Notes: a model not told the origin generated them from the letters alone. Positions 1 through 12,297 are shown, counted from the stretch's first letter. The stretch is 51,770 nt of DNA from Paracoccus marcusii (GCF_006151785.1 NZ_VDDD01000007.1:1-51770); one strand, 5' to 3'. Numbers and translations: made by a program.

Positions 1-381
1 CGCGACGGCGGCGGGCAGCGCGCCCGCGACCGCGACCAGCCGCCCGTCCAGCGCCAACTCGCCCAGGGCCACGCAGCGGGCCAGTTCCTCCCGGGGCACG
101 ATGTCCAGCGCGGCCAGCACCGCCAGCGCGATGGGCAGGTCGAAATGCGACCCCTCCTTGGGCAGATCGGCAGGCGACAGGTTCACGGTCAGCCGCTTGT
201 TCGGCAGCGCGATGGCCAGCGCGCCAAAGGCCGCACGGACGCGTTCCTTGGCCTCGCTGACGGCCTTGTCGGGCAGACCCACGATGGAGAAGCCGGGCAG
301 GCCTGCCGCCACGGCGCATTGCACCTCGACCAGGCGGGCCTCGATGCCTTCGAAGGCCACGGAATAGGCGATGGCGACCAT
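1..381 (-). CDS. comM: ComM/YifB-family Mg-chelatase-like AAA+ ATPase (5' part)
   Basis: Only the first 127 codons lie in the window; the rest runs off the left edge. The start is the ATG whose complement is at 379-381. The N-terminus reads MVAIAYSVAFEGIEA, followed by LPGFSIVGLPDKAVSEAKER and VNLSPADLPKEGSHFDL, the typical N-terminal domain of the YifB/ComM family. Family members are AAA+ helicase-like proteins; ComM promotes branch migration of incoming DNA during natural transformation. In Rhodobacterales comM has been linked to uptake of gene transfer agent DNA. The ATPase domain is outside the window, so its integrity is unknown. It is divergent from coaBC. Confidence 0.93.
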   Translation of the reverse strand, partial: MVAIAYSVAFEGIEARLVEVQCAVAAGLPGFSIVGLPDKAVSEAKERVRAAFGALAIALPNKRLTVNLSPADLPKEGSHFDLPIALAVLAALDIVPREELARCVALGELALDGRLVAVAGALPAAVA

Positions 382-422
382 GTTACCCCTCGGTTGTCCC
401 GGAATGGTTAACGGCAGCGGGC

Positions 423-438
423 TTAAGGAAGCGTTAAC
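423..438. promoter_or_regulatory. Candidate CtrA binding site
   Basis: TTAAGGAAGCGTTAAC matches the full alphaproteobacterial CtrA consensus TTAA-N7-TTAA with a trailing C. It lies about 42 bp from the comM start and just upstream of the candidate coaBC -35. A third TTAA sits at 408-411, and GTTAACGG occurs twice, at 407-414 and 433-440. Binding is inferred from sequence only. Confidence 0.5.
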
Positions 439-451
439 GGGCGCGCTTTCC

Positions 452-480
452 TTGCGGCAGCGGCGCCGCGTCGCTATCTG
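452..480 (+). promoter_or_regulatory. Candidate sigma-70 promoter of coaBC-suf
   Basis: TTGCGG at 452-457 and TATCTG at 475-480 are separated by 17 nt, which places a start site about 20 nt before the coaBC ATG. The TTGC-type -35 recurs at other candidate promoters in this window (tRNA-Val, dusA, yajC, ggt). Confidence 0.4.
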
Positions 481-506
481 GGGCGCAGGACCGATGGGGG
501 TGGCGC

Positions 507-1691
507 ATGCAGGGCAGGCGGATATTGCTGATCGTGGGCGGCGGGATCGCGGCCTTCAAGGCGCCGGCGCTGATCCGGCTGCTGCGCGCGGCGGGCGCGT
601 CGGTGACGCCGGTGCTGACAGCTGCGGGCGCGCAGTTCACAACGCCCATGACCCTGTCCGTGCTGGCCGGAGAGCCGGTGCACGACACGCTTTGGGATCA
701 GGGTGCCGAGGCCGAGATCGGCCATATCCAGCTGTCGCGGCAGGCCGATCTGGTCGTCGTGGCCCCGGCTACGGCCGATCTGATGGCCAAGATGGCCCAG
801 GGATCGGCGAATGATCTGGCATCCACCCTGGTGCTGGCGACGGACAAGCGCGTCCTGATCGCACCGGCGATGAACGTGCGGATGTGGCACCACCCCGCGA
901 CACAGCGCAACCTGGCCACGCTGCGGGGCGACGGCGTGCTTTTCGTCGGCCCGGACGACGGCGACATGGCCTGTGGCGAATACGGCGCGGGCCGCATGGC
1001 CGAACCCGAGGCGATCGTGGCCGCGATCCGTGCGGCCCTGACCGACGGGCCGCTGACGGGACGGCATGTGATCGTGACGTCCGGCCCCACGCATGAGCCG
1101 ATCGACCCGGTGCGCTATATCGCCAACCGCTCCAGCGGGGCGCAGGGGGCGGCGATCGCCGCGGCGCTGCGCGATCTGGGCGCGCGGGTCAGCTTCGTGA
1201 CCGGCCCCGCATCCGTGCCGGCGCCGCAGGGCGTCGACGTGATCGCGGTGGAAACCGCGCAGCAGATGCGGGATGCGGTCGCGGCCGCGCTGCCCGCCGA
1301 TGCGGCGGTAATGGCGGCGGCGGTGGCCGATTGGCGCGTGCTGAACGGCAGCGACCAGAAGATCAAGAAGACCGGCGACATGCCGACGCTGCAGATGGCC
1401 GAAAACCCGGACATCCTGGCTTGGATCAGCCGCGATGCGCGCCGTCCGCGCCTGGTCGTGGGGTTTGCGGCGGAAACGCAGGACGTGACCGCCCATGCGA
1501 CCGCGAAGCGGCTGCGCAAGGGCTGCGACTGGATCGTGGCGAACGATGTCAGCCCCGCCACGGGCATCATGGGCGGCAGCCACAACACCGTCACGCTGAT
1601 CACCGAAGCCGGGGCCGAGGACTGGCCGCGGATGGACAAGCATGCCGTGGCCGCCCGGTTGGCCGCGCGGATCGCGGAGGCCTTGGCATGA
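507..1691 (+). CDS. coaBC: Bifunctional phosphopantothenoylcysteine decarboxylase / phosphopantothenate-cysteine ligase
   Basis: This 394-aa protein has the full CoaBC architecture. The N-terminal flavin-dependent CoaC domain (about 1-185) contains GHIQL with the candidate catalytic His73, the PAMNVRMWHHPATQRN motif and MACGEYGAGRM. The C-terminal CoaB domain (about 186-394) contains GPTHEPIDPVRYIANRSSG and the KIKK motif. It makes 4'-phosphopantetheine from phosphopantothenate and cysteine in CoA synthesis. Its stop overlaps the next start in ATGA (1688-1691), so it appears translationally coupled to the cysteine desulfurase. This puts CoA synthesis at the head of a suf operon, where related bacteria often have iscR. 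Confidence 0.97.
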   Translation: MQGRRILLIVGGGIAAFKAPALIRLLRAAGASVTPVLTAAGAQFTTPMTLSVLAGEPVHDTLWDQGAEAEIGHIQLSRQADLVVVAPATADLMAKMAQGSANDLASTLVLATDKRVLIAPAMNVRMWHHPATQRNLATLRGDGVLFVGPDDGDMACGEYGAGRMAEPEAIVAAIRAALTDGPLTGRHVIVTSGPTHEPIDPVRYIANRSSGAQGAAIAAALRDLGARVSFVTGPASVPAPQGVDVIAVETAQQMRDAVAAALPADAAVMAAAVADWRVLNGSDQKIKKTGDMPTLQMAENPDILAWISRDARRPRLVVGFAAETQDVTAHATAKRLRKGCDWIVANDVSPATGIMGGSHNTVTLITEAGAEDWPRMDKHAVAARLAARIAEALA

Positions 1692-2743
1692 GAACCTATC
1701 TGGACTGGAACGCCACCACGCCGCTGCGCCCCGAGGTCAAGGCCGCCATCACCGAGGCGCTGGAAATCTCTGGCAACCCGTCATCGGTCCATACCGAGGG
1801 GCGGGCCGCCAAGATGGCGCTGGAACGCGCCCGAGAGCAGGTGGCCGTGGCCCTGGGCGCAGACGGGGCCGACGTGGTCTTCACCGCCGGTGCGACCGAG
1901 GCCGCGGCAATGGTCCTGGGACAGGGCGGGATCCATTGCGCCCCCGTGGAACACAGCGCCGTCAAGGTCTGGTGCGAGGCGGACCTTGCGGTCGACGGCG
2001 ACGGCATCGTCACCGTGACCGACCCCGCACGAACCAGTATGCAGCTGGCCAACAACGAGACCGGCGTGATGCAGAACCTGCCGCAGGGGCTGCATTCCAG
2101 CGACCTTACGCAGGCCTTCGGTAAGGTGCCCATGGCGTTCAACTGGCTTGGCGTGACGGCAGGCTTCGTCAGCGCGCACAAGCTGGGCGGGCCAAAGGGA
2201 ATCGGTGCGCTGATCCTGAAGAAAGGCACCGACCTGCCTCCGCTGATCAAGGGCGGCGGGCAGGAGCAGGGGCGCCGTGCGGGGACCGAGAACCTGATCG
2301 GCATCCTGGCCTTTGCCGCCGCCGCCACGGCCGCACAGCGTGATCTGGACGCCGGGCTGTGGGACGCAGTCCGCGAGCGGCGCGACGCGCTGGAGGCGCG
2401 GATCTGCGACATCGCGCCCGGCGCGGTGATCGTCGGAAAGGCCGTGCAGCGCTTGCCGAACACGACATGCCTTCTTACATCGGGGTGGAAGGGCGAAACC
2501 CAGGTCATGCAGATGGATCTGGCAGGGTTCGCGATCTCGGCCGGCTCGGCCTGTTCGTCGGGCAAGGTCCGGGCCAGCGGTGCCCTGCAGGCGATGGGGT
2601 TCGATGATCAGCTTGCGCAATCGGCGATCCGGATCTCGATAAGCCCCGCTGTTGGGGACGATCAGATCAACCGATTTGCGGATGCCTGGGAAAAGGCGTA
2701 TTCACGCTGGCGCGACAGGAATGGACCGACCGCGGCCATTTGA
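1688..2743 (+). CDS. iscS: IscS/NifS-like class I cysteine desulfurase of the suf operon
   Basis: The 351-aa protein begins MRTYLDWNATTPLRPEV. It carries LANNETGVMQ, the PLP-lysine motif SAHKLGGPKG (Lys165), RAGTENL, and the loop SAGSACSSGK with candidate catalytic Cys289. It would remove sulfur from cysteine as a persulfide for Fe-S assembly. At about 350 aa it is shorter than E. coli IscS, as usual for this alphaproteobacterial subgroup. The start overlaps the coaBC stop, and sufB begins 16 nt after its stop. A second desulfurase, SufS, closes the same operon, so the two may divide the work; which one feeds SufBCD cannot be told from sequence. Confidence 0.93.
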   Translation: MRTYLDWNATTPLRPEVKAAITEALEISGNPSSVHTEGRAAKMALERAREQVAVALGADGADVVFTAGATEAAAMVLGQGGIHCAPVEHSAVKVWCEADLAVDGDGIVTVTDPARTSMQLANNETGVMQNLPQGLHSSDLTQAFGKVPMAFNWLGVTAGFVSAHKLGGPKGIGALILKKGTDLPPLIKGGGQEQGRRAGTENLIGILAFAAAATAAQRDLDAGLWDAVRERRDALEARICDIAPGAVIVGKAVQRLPNTTCLLTSGWKGETQVMQMDLAGFAISAGSACSSGKVRASGALQAMGFDDQLAQSAIRISISPAVGDDQINRFADAWEKAYSRWRDRNGPTAAI

Positions 2744-2759
2744 GGAAAAGGACTGAAGG

Positions 2760-4280
2760 ATGACGGACATCACCGATCTTGACGTGCGCGAAGGCGTAGA
2801 CCGGGAAACGGTCGAGACTGTCCAGAACATGGGCAGCTACAAATACGGCTGGAACACCGAGATCGAGATGGACTATGCGCCCAAGGGCGTGAACGAGGAT
2901 ATCGTCCGTCTGATCTCGGCCAAGAACCAGGAACCGGAATGGATGACCGAATGGCGGCTGGAAGCCTATCGCCGCTGGGTCACCATGGCAGAGCCGAAAT
3001 GGGCGATGCTGAACTATCCCGAGATCGACTATCAGGACCAGTATTACTATGCGCGTCCCAAGAGCATGGAGGAGAAGCCCAAGTCGCTGGACGACGTGGA
3101 CCCCAAGCTGCTGGCGACCTATGACAAGCTGGGCATCCCGCTGCGCGAGCAGATGATCCTGGCGGGCGTCGAGGGCGCCGAGGATGCGCCCGCCGAGGGT
3201 CGCCGCGTGGCCGTGGACGCCGTCTTCGACAGCGTCAGCCTGGGCACGACCTTCAAGGACGAGCTGGCCAAGGCCGGGGTGATCTTCTGTTCGATCAGCG
3301 AGGCGATCCGCGAGCATCCCGAACTGGTGCGCAAGTACCTGGGATCGGTCGTACCGCAGTCTGACAACTATTTCGCGACGCTGAACAGCGCCGTGTTCTC
3401 GGATGGCAGCTTCGTCTATATCCCGCCCGGCGTGAAGTGCCCGATGGAGCTGTCGACCTATTTCCGCATCAATGCGGAGAACACCGGCCAGTTCGAACGG
3501 ACCCTGATCATCGCCGACAAGGGCGCCCATGTCAGCTATCTGGAAGGCTGCACGGCACCCAAGCGCGACACCAACCAGCTGCATGCCGCAGTCGTTGAGT
3601 TGGTCATCCTCGAGGATGCCGAGATCAAGTACTCGACCGTCCAGAACTGGTTCCCCGGCGACGAGGACGGCAAGGGCGGCATCTACAACTTCGTCACCAA
3701 GCGCGCCGACTGCCGCGGCGACCGGGCCAAGGTGATGTGGACGCAGGTCGAGACCGGATCGGCGATCACCTGGAAGTACCCGTCCTGCATCCTGCGCGGC
3801 AACGAGAGCCAGGGCGAGTTCTATTCGATCGCCATCGCCAACAACTGGCAGCAGGCCGATACCGGCACCAAGATGATCCACCTGGGCAAGAACACCCGCT
3901 CGCGGATCGTGTCCAAGGGGATTTCAGCAGGGCAGGCGCAGAACACCTATCGCGGGCTGGTTACCATGCACCCGCGCGCCACGAACAGCCGCAACTATAC
4001 CCAGTGCGACAGCCTGCTGATCGGCGACAAGTGCGGGGCGCATACCGTGCCCTATATCGAGGTCAAGAACAGCAGCAGCCGCGTGGAGCACGAGGCGACG
4101 ACCAGCAAGGTCGACGACGACCAGCTGTTCTATTGCCGGTCGCGCGGGATGGACGAGGAAGAGGCCGTGGCGCTGGTCGTCAACGGGTTCTGCCGCGAGG
4201 TCCTGCAGGCACTGCCCATGGAATTCGCCATGGAGGCGCAGGCGCTGGTCGCGATCTCGCTGGAAGGCTCGGTGGGCTGA
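2760..4280 (+). CDS. sufB: Fe-S cluster assembly scaffold SufB
   Basis: The 506-aa protein has the SufB core. Recognisable stretches are [16 protein letters not shown] near the N-terminus, [55 protein letters not shown] and, near the C-terminus, [19 protein letters not shown]. SufB forms the SufBC2D scaffold on which clusters are built in the cytoplasm. The start follows a purine-rich stretch (GGAAAAGGACTGAAGG) just upstream of the ATG. It is followed by 76 nt with two hairpins before sufC, the widest gap in the operon. Confidence 0.98.
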   Translation: MTDITDLDVREGVDRETVETVQNMGSYKYGWNTEIEMDYAPKGVNEDIVRLISAKNQEPEWMTEWRLEAYRRWVTMAEPKWAMLNYPEIDYQDQYYYARPKSMEEKPKSLDDVDPKLLATYDKLGIPLREQMILAGVEGAEDAPAEGRRVAVDAVFDSVSLGTTFKDELAKAGVIFCSISEAIREHPELVRKYLGSVVPQSDNYFATLNSAVFSDGSFVYIPPGVKCPMELSTYFRINAENTGQFERTLIIADKGAHVSYLEGCTAPKRDTNQLHAAVVELVILEDAEIKYSTVQNWFPGDEDGKGGIYNFVTKRADCRGDRAKVMWTQVETGSAITWKYPSCILRGNESQGEFYSIAIANNWQQADTGTKMIHLGKNTRSRIVSKGISAGQAQNTYRGLVTMHPRATNSRNYTQCDSLLIGDKCGAHTVPYIEVKNSSSRVEHEATTSKVDDDQLFYCRSRGMDEEEAVALVVNGFCREVLQALPMEFAMEAQALVAISLEGSVG

Positions 4281-4287
4281 TCGATCC

Positions 4288-4337
4288 GGCCGGGCATTGC
4301 TGCCCGGCCACCATAGATGCGGCGCCCCGGTGGCGCC
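4288..4337 (+). other. Two GC-rich hairpins between sufB and sufC
   Basis: The first hairpin is a perfect 9-bp stem with a 4-nt loop (4288-4296 with 4301-4309). The second is GGCGCC-N5-GGCGCC (4321-4337). No long T-run follows either, so a full terminator is unlikely; attenuation, processing or mRNA protection are possible. The sufC ribosome binding site (TTTGAGGGA) follows. Confidence 0.5.
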
Positions 4338-4356
4338 TTTGCCGTTTGAGGGAAAT

Positions 4357-5111
<755 letters not shown>

Positions 5112-5112
<1 letters not shown>

Positions 5113-6446
5113 TGTCCGAATCCGCCGTTCAGGAAATCCAGACCCCGCAGGTCACTGGCGCGCCCAAGCCCGCCAATGCGCTGGATGCGCGGCTGGCCGC
5201 GACCACGCTGCCCACGGGTGGGTTCACCGCCGCCGCCCGCGCCGACGCGCTGACACGGCTGCGTGCCATGGGCCTGCCGGGCCCCCGTGACGAATACTGG
5301 CGCTATACCGACCCGCGCCCGTTCAACGCGCCAGAGCCGCAGGCGCTGGCCATCGATACGGGCCCGGAATCGCCGCTGTTCACCGCGCGTGACAAGCTTA
5401 CGCTGGTCTTTGTCGACGGTGCGTTCGACGCCGCGGCATCCGACGACCTGTCGCTGGACGGGATCGAGATCACCACCCTGGCACAGGCCGACCGGGCGGG
5501 CGATCATTGGTCGGCTGATCTGTACGGGACGCTAGAACTGGCGGGTCAGACCCCGGTCAAGCGTCCCTTCGCGGCGCTGAACACGGCCGTGGCGGCCGAT
5601 GGCCTGCTGATCCGCGTGACAGGCAAGCCCTCGCGTCCGGTGCATGTGCTGCATCGCCGCGGGTCGGACCGCGCGGATGCCGTCTGGCATCACGTGATCC
5701 GGGTCGAATCGGGCGCCGAACTGACGCTGCTGGAAAGCGGCATGGTCGGCGCGCGGTCGAACGGCATGATCGAGGCCGATCTGCTGCCGGGCGCCACGCT
5801 GCACCACATCGCGGCCAAGCGCGCGGTCGACCCCAAGGTCGGCCTGTCGCACCTGTTCGCCCGTGTGGGCGAAGGTGCGGTGCTGAAGAGTTTCGCGCTG
5901 GTCGTGAACGGCACCACCATGCGCCACGAGGCCGTCGTGGACATGGTCGGCGACGATGCGGTGGCACATGTCGCCGCGGCGGTGCTGGGCGACGGCGATG
6001 TCGGTCCGTTCCACCATGACGACACCGTCTTCGTGACCCATGGCGCGCTGCGCGGCGAAAGCCGGCAGGTGTTCAAGAAGGTCCTGAAGAACGGGGCGAC
6101 CGGCGTGTTCCAGGGCAAGATCCTGGTCAAGAACGGCGCGCAGAAGACCGACGGTTATCAGATCAGCCAGGCCCTGCTGCTGGACGAGGCCAGCCAGTTC
6201 CTTGCCAAGCCCGAGCTTGAGATCTATGCCGACGACGTCAAGTGTTCGCACGGGTCCACGACGGGGGCGATCGACGAGGGGGCGTTGTTCTACCTGCGCT
6301 CTCGCGGGGTGCCCTATGACCGGGCGATCGTGTTCCTGGTGCTGTCGTTCCTGGCCGACGCCCTGGCCGAGGTCGACGACGAGAGCCTGCGCGACGAGAT
6401 CAACGAACGGCTGGACGCGTGGCTGACCGAACGCCCGCAGGGATGA
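5112..6446 (+). CDS. sufD: Fe-S cluster assembly protein SufD
   Basis: The 444-aa protein is a SufB paralogue. It has the SufD-type N-terminus with PRDEYWRYTDPRPF, a beta-helix core, and the C-terminal segment KCSHGSTTGAIDEGALFYLRSRGV containing the conserved histidine region. In the SufBC2D complex SufD supports cluster formation and iron acquisition. The ATG at 5112 overlaps the sufC stop by one base, and its own TGA is overlapped by the next gene in ATGA, so the sufC-sufD-membrane-protein stretch looks tightly coupled. Confidence 0.97.
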
Positions 6447-6937
6447 CCGGCCCGCGCGGCGGGATGGTGCTGCGCGTGCTGGAAAGCTGGTGGGCCCCGC
6501 GCCGGGTGGTGCGGGGCCTGTCGGCGATGCCCGACAGCACGCTGCTGGTCGTGCTGATGGTGGCGATGCTGATCACGCTGGTCGGGCAGGCGCCGGGCCT
6601 GTCGCGCGCGGCGCAGTTGGACCCGTCGATCCCGCTGGACGCGCGGATCGGGGGTGCGGCCCTTGGGACCATGTTCATGATGCCGCTGGTGGCCTATGCC
6701 ATGGCGGGGCTGACGGCGCTGCTCAGCCGCCTGACCCCGTGGCGGCTGGAGGCGCGCCATGCGCGTCTGGCGCTGTTCTGGGCGTTGATGGCGGTGGCGC
6801 CCGCGACGCTTTTGGGCGGGATGGTGGCGGGGCTGATCGGCCCGTCCCCCGCGCTGACCCTGACCCGCACGGTGGCGGGTGCGGGATTCCTGTTCATCTG
6901 GGGCGCCGGGATCATGGCGCTGGCGAGACGCAAATGA
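6443..6937 (+). CDS. Small four-helix membrane protein in the suf operon
   Basis: This is a 164-aa hydrophobic protein of unknown function. I see four likely membrane segments at about residues 33-49, 73-94, 109-132 and 145-160, with a basic N-terminus (RRVVRGL). The start is the ATGA overlap with the sufD stop; an internal ATG seven codons in is possible. It overlaps the next gene by 4 nt. It may be a YIP1-like protein, but similarity is weak by eye. Its place between sufD and sufS suggests a membrane-linked part in Fe-S assembly or its regulation; that is context inference only. Confidence 0.8.
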   Translation: MTGPRGGMVLRVLESWWAPRRVVRGLSAMPDSTLLVVLMVAMLITLVGQAPGLSRAAQLDPSIPLDARIGGAALGTMFMMPLVAYAMAGLTALLSRLTPWRLEARHARLALFWALMAVAPATLLGGMVAGLIGPSPALTLTRTVAGAGFLFIWGAGIMALARRK

Positions 6938-7527
6938 CCTTCGACGACTTCAAGGCGCTGGCGCGCCGGACCCTGCGCGATCCAGAAGGGGCGGCCCGCT
7001 GGTTGATCGACCAGCGCTGGCCGATGCAGGTGCGCTGGATGGCGCTGGTTCTGGCGGTGTCGCTGTCGGGGCTGCTGGCCTACGGCTCGACCCTGCTGTT
7101 CCCGCTGCCCTCGGACGAGGGGGCGGCCGTGTTCTCGATCAGCCGGCAGCCGCTGGTCCTGGCCGGAATGCAGCTGGTCGCGATCGTTCTGGGCGCGGGT
7201 CTGATGGCCGGGGTCGGGCGCATGTTCGGCGGCCACGGCCGGTTCGAGGATGCCCTGCTGCTGACCGTCTGGATCGAGGTGATGCTGCTGGTCGTGCAAT
7301 TGGCCCAGATCGTGCTGTCGCTGGCCCTGCCGGGGCTGGCGGGGATCCTGGGGATCATCGCGGTCGCGCTGTTCCTGTGGCTGACGGTGCAGTTCACCAA
7401 GGCGCTCCACGGGTTCACCAGCGGCCCCAAGGTGCTGCTGGTCATGTTCGGCACGCTGCTGGTCATGGGATTCGTCCTGTCGTTCTTCATGGCCGCGCTT
7501 GGCCTCATGCCGGAGATGCCGCAATGA
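6934..7527 (+). CDS. YIP1-family-like integral membrane protein in the suf operon
   Basis: The 197-aa protein has a short amphipathic N-terminus (MTFDDFKALARRTLRDPEGA) and about five membrane segments (roughly 35-55, 75-95, 108-131, 136-155, 166-190), the layout of bacterial YIP1-domain proteins. Start and stop both overlap neighbours by 4 nt (ATGA at 6934-6937 and 7524-7527), so it is translated within the sufD-to-sufS chain. Function is unknown. No metal-binding Cys or His cluster is visible, so I do not call it a transporter. Confidence 0.82.
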   Translation: MTFDDFKALARRTLRDPEGAARWLIDQRWPMQVRWMALVLAVSLSGLLAYGSTLLFPLPSDEGAAVFSISRQPLVLAGMQLVAIVLGAGLMAGVGRMFGGHGRFEDALLLTVWIEVMLLVVQLAQIVLSLALPGLAGILGIIAVALFLWLTVQFTKALHGFTSGPKVLLVMFGTLLVMGFVLSFFMAALGLMPEMPQ

Positions 7528-8735
7528 GCTTTGACGTCAACGCCGTCCGCGCCGATTTTCCGATCCTGTCGACGACGGTCAACGGGCGCCCGCTTGTCTA
7601 TCTGGACAGCGGCGCCAGCGCGCAAAAGCCGCGCGTCGTGATCGACGCCATCACCCGCGCCTATGAAGGCGAATACGCCAATGTCCATCGCGGCCTGCAT
7701 TACCTGTCGAACCTTGCGACCGACAATTACGAACGCGTCCGCGGGATCATCGCACGGTTCCTGAACGCGCCCGCGGTCGACGAGGTGATCTTCACCAGCG
7801 GCTCGACCGAGGCGCTGAACCTGGTCAGCTATGCCTGGGCCGCGCCGCGCCTGCAGGCCGGCGACGAGATCGTGCTGTCGCTGCTGGAGCATCACGCCAA
7901 TATCGTGCCCTGGCATTTCCTGCGCGAACGCCAGGGCGTGGTGCTGAAATGGGTCGAACCCGATGCGGATGGCAGCCTGCCGCCGGAAAAGGTGCTGGCC
8001 GCGATCACGCCGCGCACGCGGATGCTGGCGCTGACGCACATGTCGAACGTGACCGGGACGGTCGTGGACATCGCGGCGATCCGCCGTGGCACCGACCTGC
8101 CGATGGTCGTGGACGGGTCGCAGGCTGCGGTCCACATGCCGGTGGACCTGTCGACGCTTGGCGCCGATTTCTACTGCATCACGGGGCACAAGCTGTACGG
8201 TCCCTCCGGCTCGGGCGCGATCTGGATCCGCGCCGACCGACAGGCCGAGATGCGGCCCTTCCTGGGCGGCGGCGACATGATCCGCACCGTCAGCCGCGAC
8301 GCCGTCACCTATAACGACCCGCCCCTGCGGTTCGAGGCGGGCACGCCCGGCATCGTCAACCAGATCGGCCTGGGCGCCGCGCTGGAATACATGATGTCCC
8401 TGGGGATGGAGAACATCGCCGCCCATGAGCGCGCGCTGCGCGATCATGCCCGCGACCGCCTGCGCGCGCTGAACTGGCTGCAGGTGCAGGGCGACGCGCC
8501 GGGCAAGGGCGCGATCTTCTCCATGACGATGGACGGGGCGCACGCGCATGACATCTCGACCATCCTGGACAAGAAGGGAATCGCGGTCCGTGCGGGCAGC
8601 CATTGCGCCATGCCCCTGATGGAGCATCTGGGAATCAATGCCAGCGCCCGTGTCAGCTTTGCGATGTACAACACGCAGGCAGATGTGGACGCGCTGGTCG
8701 AAGGATTGATCTTCTGCCGCGAGCTTTTCGCCTGA
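7524..8735 (+). CDS. sufS: SufS-type class II cysteine desulfurase
   Basis: The 403-aa PLP enzyme opens with FPILSTTVNGRPLVYLDSGA and has the PLP lysine in TGHKLYGPSG (Lys223). The catalytic cysteine is in RAGSHCAMPLME (Cys361), the short class II loop that normally needs SufE or SufU to accept sulfur. No sufE or sufU follows in this window; sufT and a SufA-type carrier are also absent. It is the last gene of the coupled suf run. About 100 nt without a clear terminator separate it from the oxidoreductase. Confidence 0.97.
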   Translation: MSFDVNAVRADFPILSTTVNGRPLVYLDSGASAQKPRVVIDAITRAYEGEYANVHRGLHYLSNLATDNYERVRGIIARFLNAPAVDEVIFTSGSTEALNLVSYAWAAPRLQAGDEIVLSLLEHHANIVPWHFLRERQGVVLKWVEPDADGSLPPEKVLAAITPRTRMLALTHMSNVTGTVVDIAAIRRGTDLPMVVDGSQAAVHMPVDLSTLGADFYCITGHKLYGPSGSGAIWIRADRQAEMRPFLGGGDMIRTVSRDAVTYNDPPLRFEAGTPGIVNQIGLGAALEYMMSLGMENIAAHERALRDHARDRLRALNWLQVQGDAPGKGAIFSMTMDGAHAHDISTILDKKGIAVRAGSHCAMPLMEHLGINASARVSFAMYNTQADVDALVEGLIFCRELFA

Positions 8736-8837
8736 TTCTTGCAAAGATTTCGAGGGGCGTCGAAGAATGCCCGATAAATCTTGCCGGATGGCGGGAATGT
8801 CTGCATCCCTGACCCATCATCAGCGATGGGGGCGGGA

Positions 8838-10055
8838 ATGGCCGAGGTTCTGGTTCTGGGTGCGGGTATGGTGGGCGTCAGCACCGGTCTGGCGCTGCAG
8901 GCGCGCGGGCATGACGTCACCATCATCGAACGCGGCGTGCCGGGGCGCGAGACCAGCTACGGCAATGCCGGCCTGATCCAGACCGAAGCGGTCGAGCCCT
9001 ATGCCATGCCGCTGTCGCCCGGCGCACTGTTCCAGATCGCCCTGGGGCGCGGCTATGACGTGAAATGGACGCCGCAGGGCCTGCTGTCGCAACTGGGCGC
9101 GGTCGCGACCTATGCGTGGAATTCGCGGCCTGCCGCGCACAGGCGGGCATCGGTGACCTGGGGCAAGCTGATCCGCCAGTCGACCGACCGTCACGGCCCG
9201 CTGATCGCGGCGGCGGGCGCCGACAACATCATCCGCCGCAACGGCTATATCGAGATCCACCGCACCCCCGCCAAGATGGATGTCGCCCGCAAGACTGCCG
9301 AGCGTTTCGCGACCGAGTTCGGCGTGCAGGCGCGGCTGATGAGCGGGGCCGAACTGCGCGCGATGGAGCCCGCGATCCGCATCGAGGTCGAGGGCGCGAC
9401 CCATTGGTCCGACAGCTGGAACTGCGCCGATCCGGGCGGCCTGGTCGCCAGCTATGCGGCGCTGTTCCAGAAGCGGGGCGGGCGCGTCGTGAACGGCGAT
9501 GCGGGCGATCTGCACCGCCATGGCGCGGGCTGGCGCGCCGACGAGGTCGAGGCGGAGCATGCCGTCATCGCACTTGGGCCCTGGTCGCCGATGCTGACGC
9601 AGCGCTTTGGCCTCAAGGTGCCGATGGTGTTCAAGCGCGGCTATCATAAGCATTATCACATGGAGCTGCCGCCCCATCACCCGATCGCCGATTTCGGCAA
9701 TTCAGTCGTGTTGTCGCCCATGCGCCGCGGTTTGCGCATCGCCACCGCGGCCGAGCTGACGCCCCATCCGCGCCTGTCGCCGCCGCAGCTGAAGCATGGC
9801 GAGAAGGCCGCGCGCGAGCTGTTCGACATCGGGGCGGCGGTCGAGGCCGAACCCTGGACCGGACGGCGCCCCTGCATGCCCGACATGCTGCCCGTGGTGG
9901 GCCGCGTGCCGGACCAGCCGAACCTGTGGGCGCATTTCGGTCACGGTCACCAGGGCTTTACCCTGGGCCCGGTCACGGCCGAAATCCTGGCGGATGAGCT
10001 GTCGGGCGGCGAAGGCTGGGCGGAACTTCAGCCGGGGCGTCTGAAACGCGGTTGA
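8838..10055 (+). CDS. FAD-dependent amino-acid oxidoreductase, DadA-like
   Basis: The protein is about 405 aa. The N-terminus [18 protein letters not shown] is a dinucleotide-binding GxGxxG fold, closed by TIIERG, where Glu would bind the ribose. The C-terminus has [16 protein letters not shown] and [13 protein letters not shown], the DAO-family FAD and substrate region. D-amino-acid dehydrogenases of this type pass electrons to the respiratory chain, but the substrate cannot be fixed from sequence. I chose ATG 8838 ([10 protein letters not shown]) because it puts the Rossmann strand at the N-terminus; 8826 and 8781 are in-frame alternatives. It lies 102 nt after sufS and could be read through from it. 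Confidence 0.9.
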   Translation: MAEVLVLGAGMVGVSTGLALQARGHDVTIIERGVPGRETSYGNAGLIQTEAVEPYAMPLSPGALFQIALGRGYDVKWTPQGLLSQLGAVATYAWNSRPAAHRRASVTWGKLIRQSTDRHGPLIAAAGADNIIRRNGYIEIHRTPAKMDVARKTAERFATEFGVQARLMSGAELRAMEPAIRIEVEGATHWSDSWNCADPGGLVASYAALFQKRGGRVVNGDAGDLHRHGAGWRADEVEAEHAVIALGPWSPMLTQRFGLKVPMVFKRGYHKHYHMELPPHHPIADFGNSVVLSPMRRGLRIATAAELTPHPRLSPPQLKHGEKAARELFDIGAAVEAEPWTGRRPCMPDMLPVVGRVPDQPNLWAHFGHGHQGFTLGPVTAEILADELSGGEGWAELQPGRLKRG

Positions 10056-10092
10056 AACCGGGCGGCTGCCATCACATCTTGAGGGCAACTCC

Positions 10093-10107
10093 GAACGGAT
10101 CAGGAAC
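10093..10107. promoter_or_regulatory. LexA/SOS box at the uvrB start
   Basis: GAACGGATCAGGAAC is an exact match to the alphaproteobacterial LexA direct repeat GAAC-N7-GAAC (GTTC-N7-GTTC on the other strand). It ends 3 nt before the uvrB ATG, and the likely Shine-Dalgarno AGGA lies inside it. LexA bound here would block transcription or sit on the start site. Confidence 0.7.
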
Positions 10108-10110
10108 CTC

Positions 10111-12293
<2,183 letters not shown>

Positions 12294-12297
<4 letters not shown>

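Noticed and set aside
4297..4356. A 20-residue extension of sufC
   Set aside because: It would translate the hairpin region; the ATG at 4357 has the ribosome binding site and the standard SufC N-terminus.
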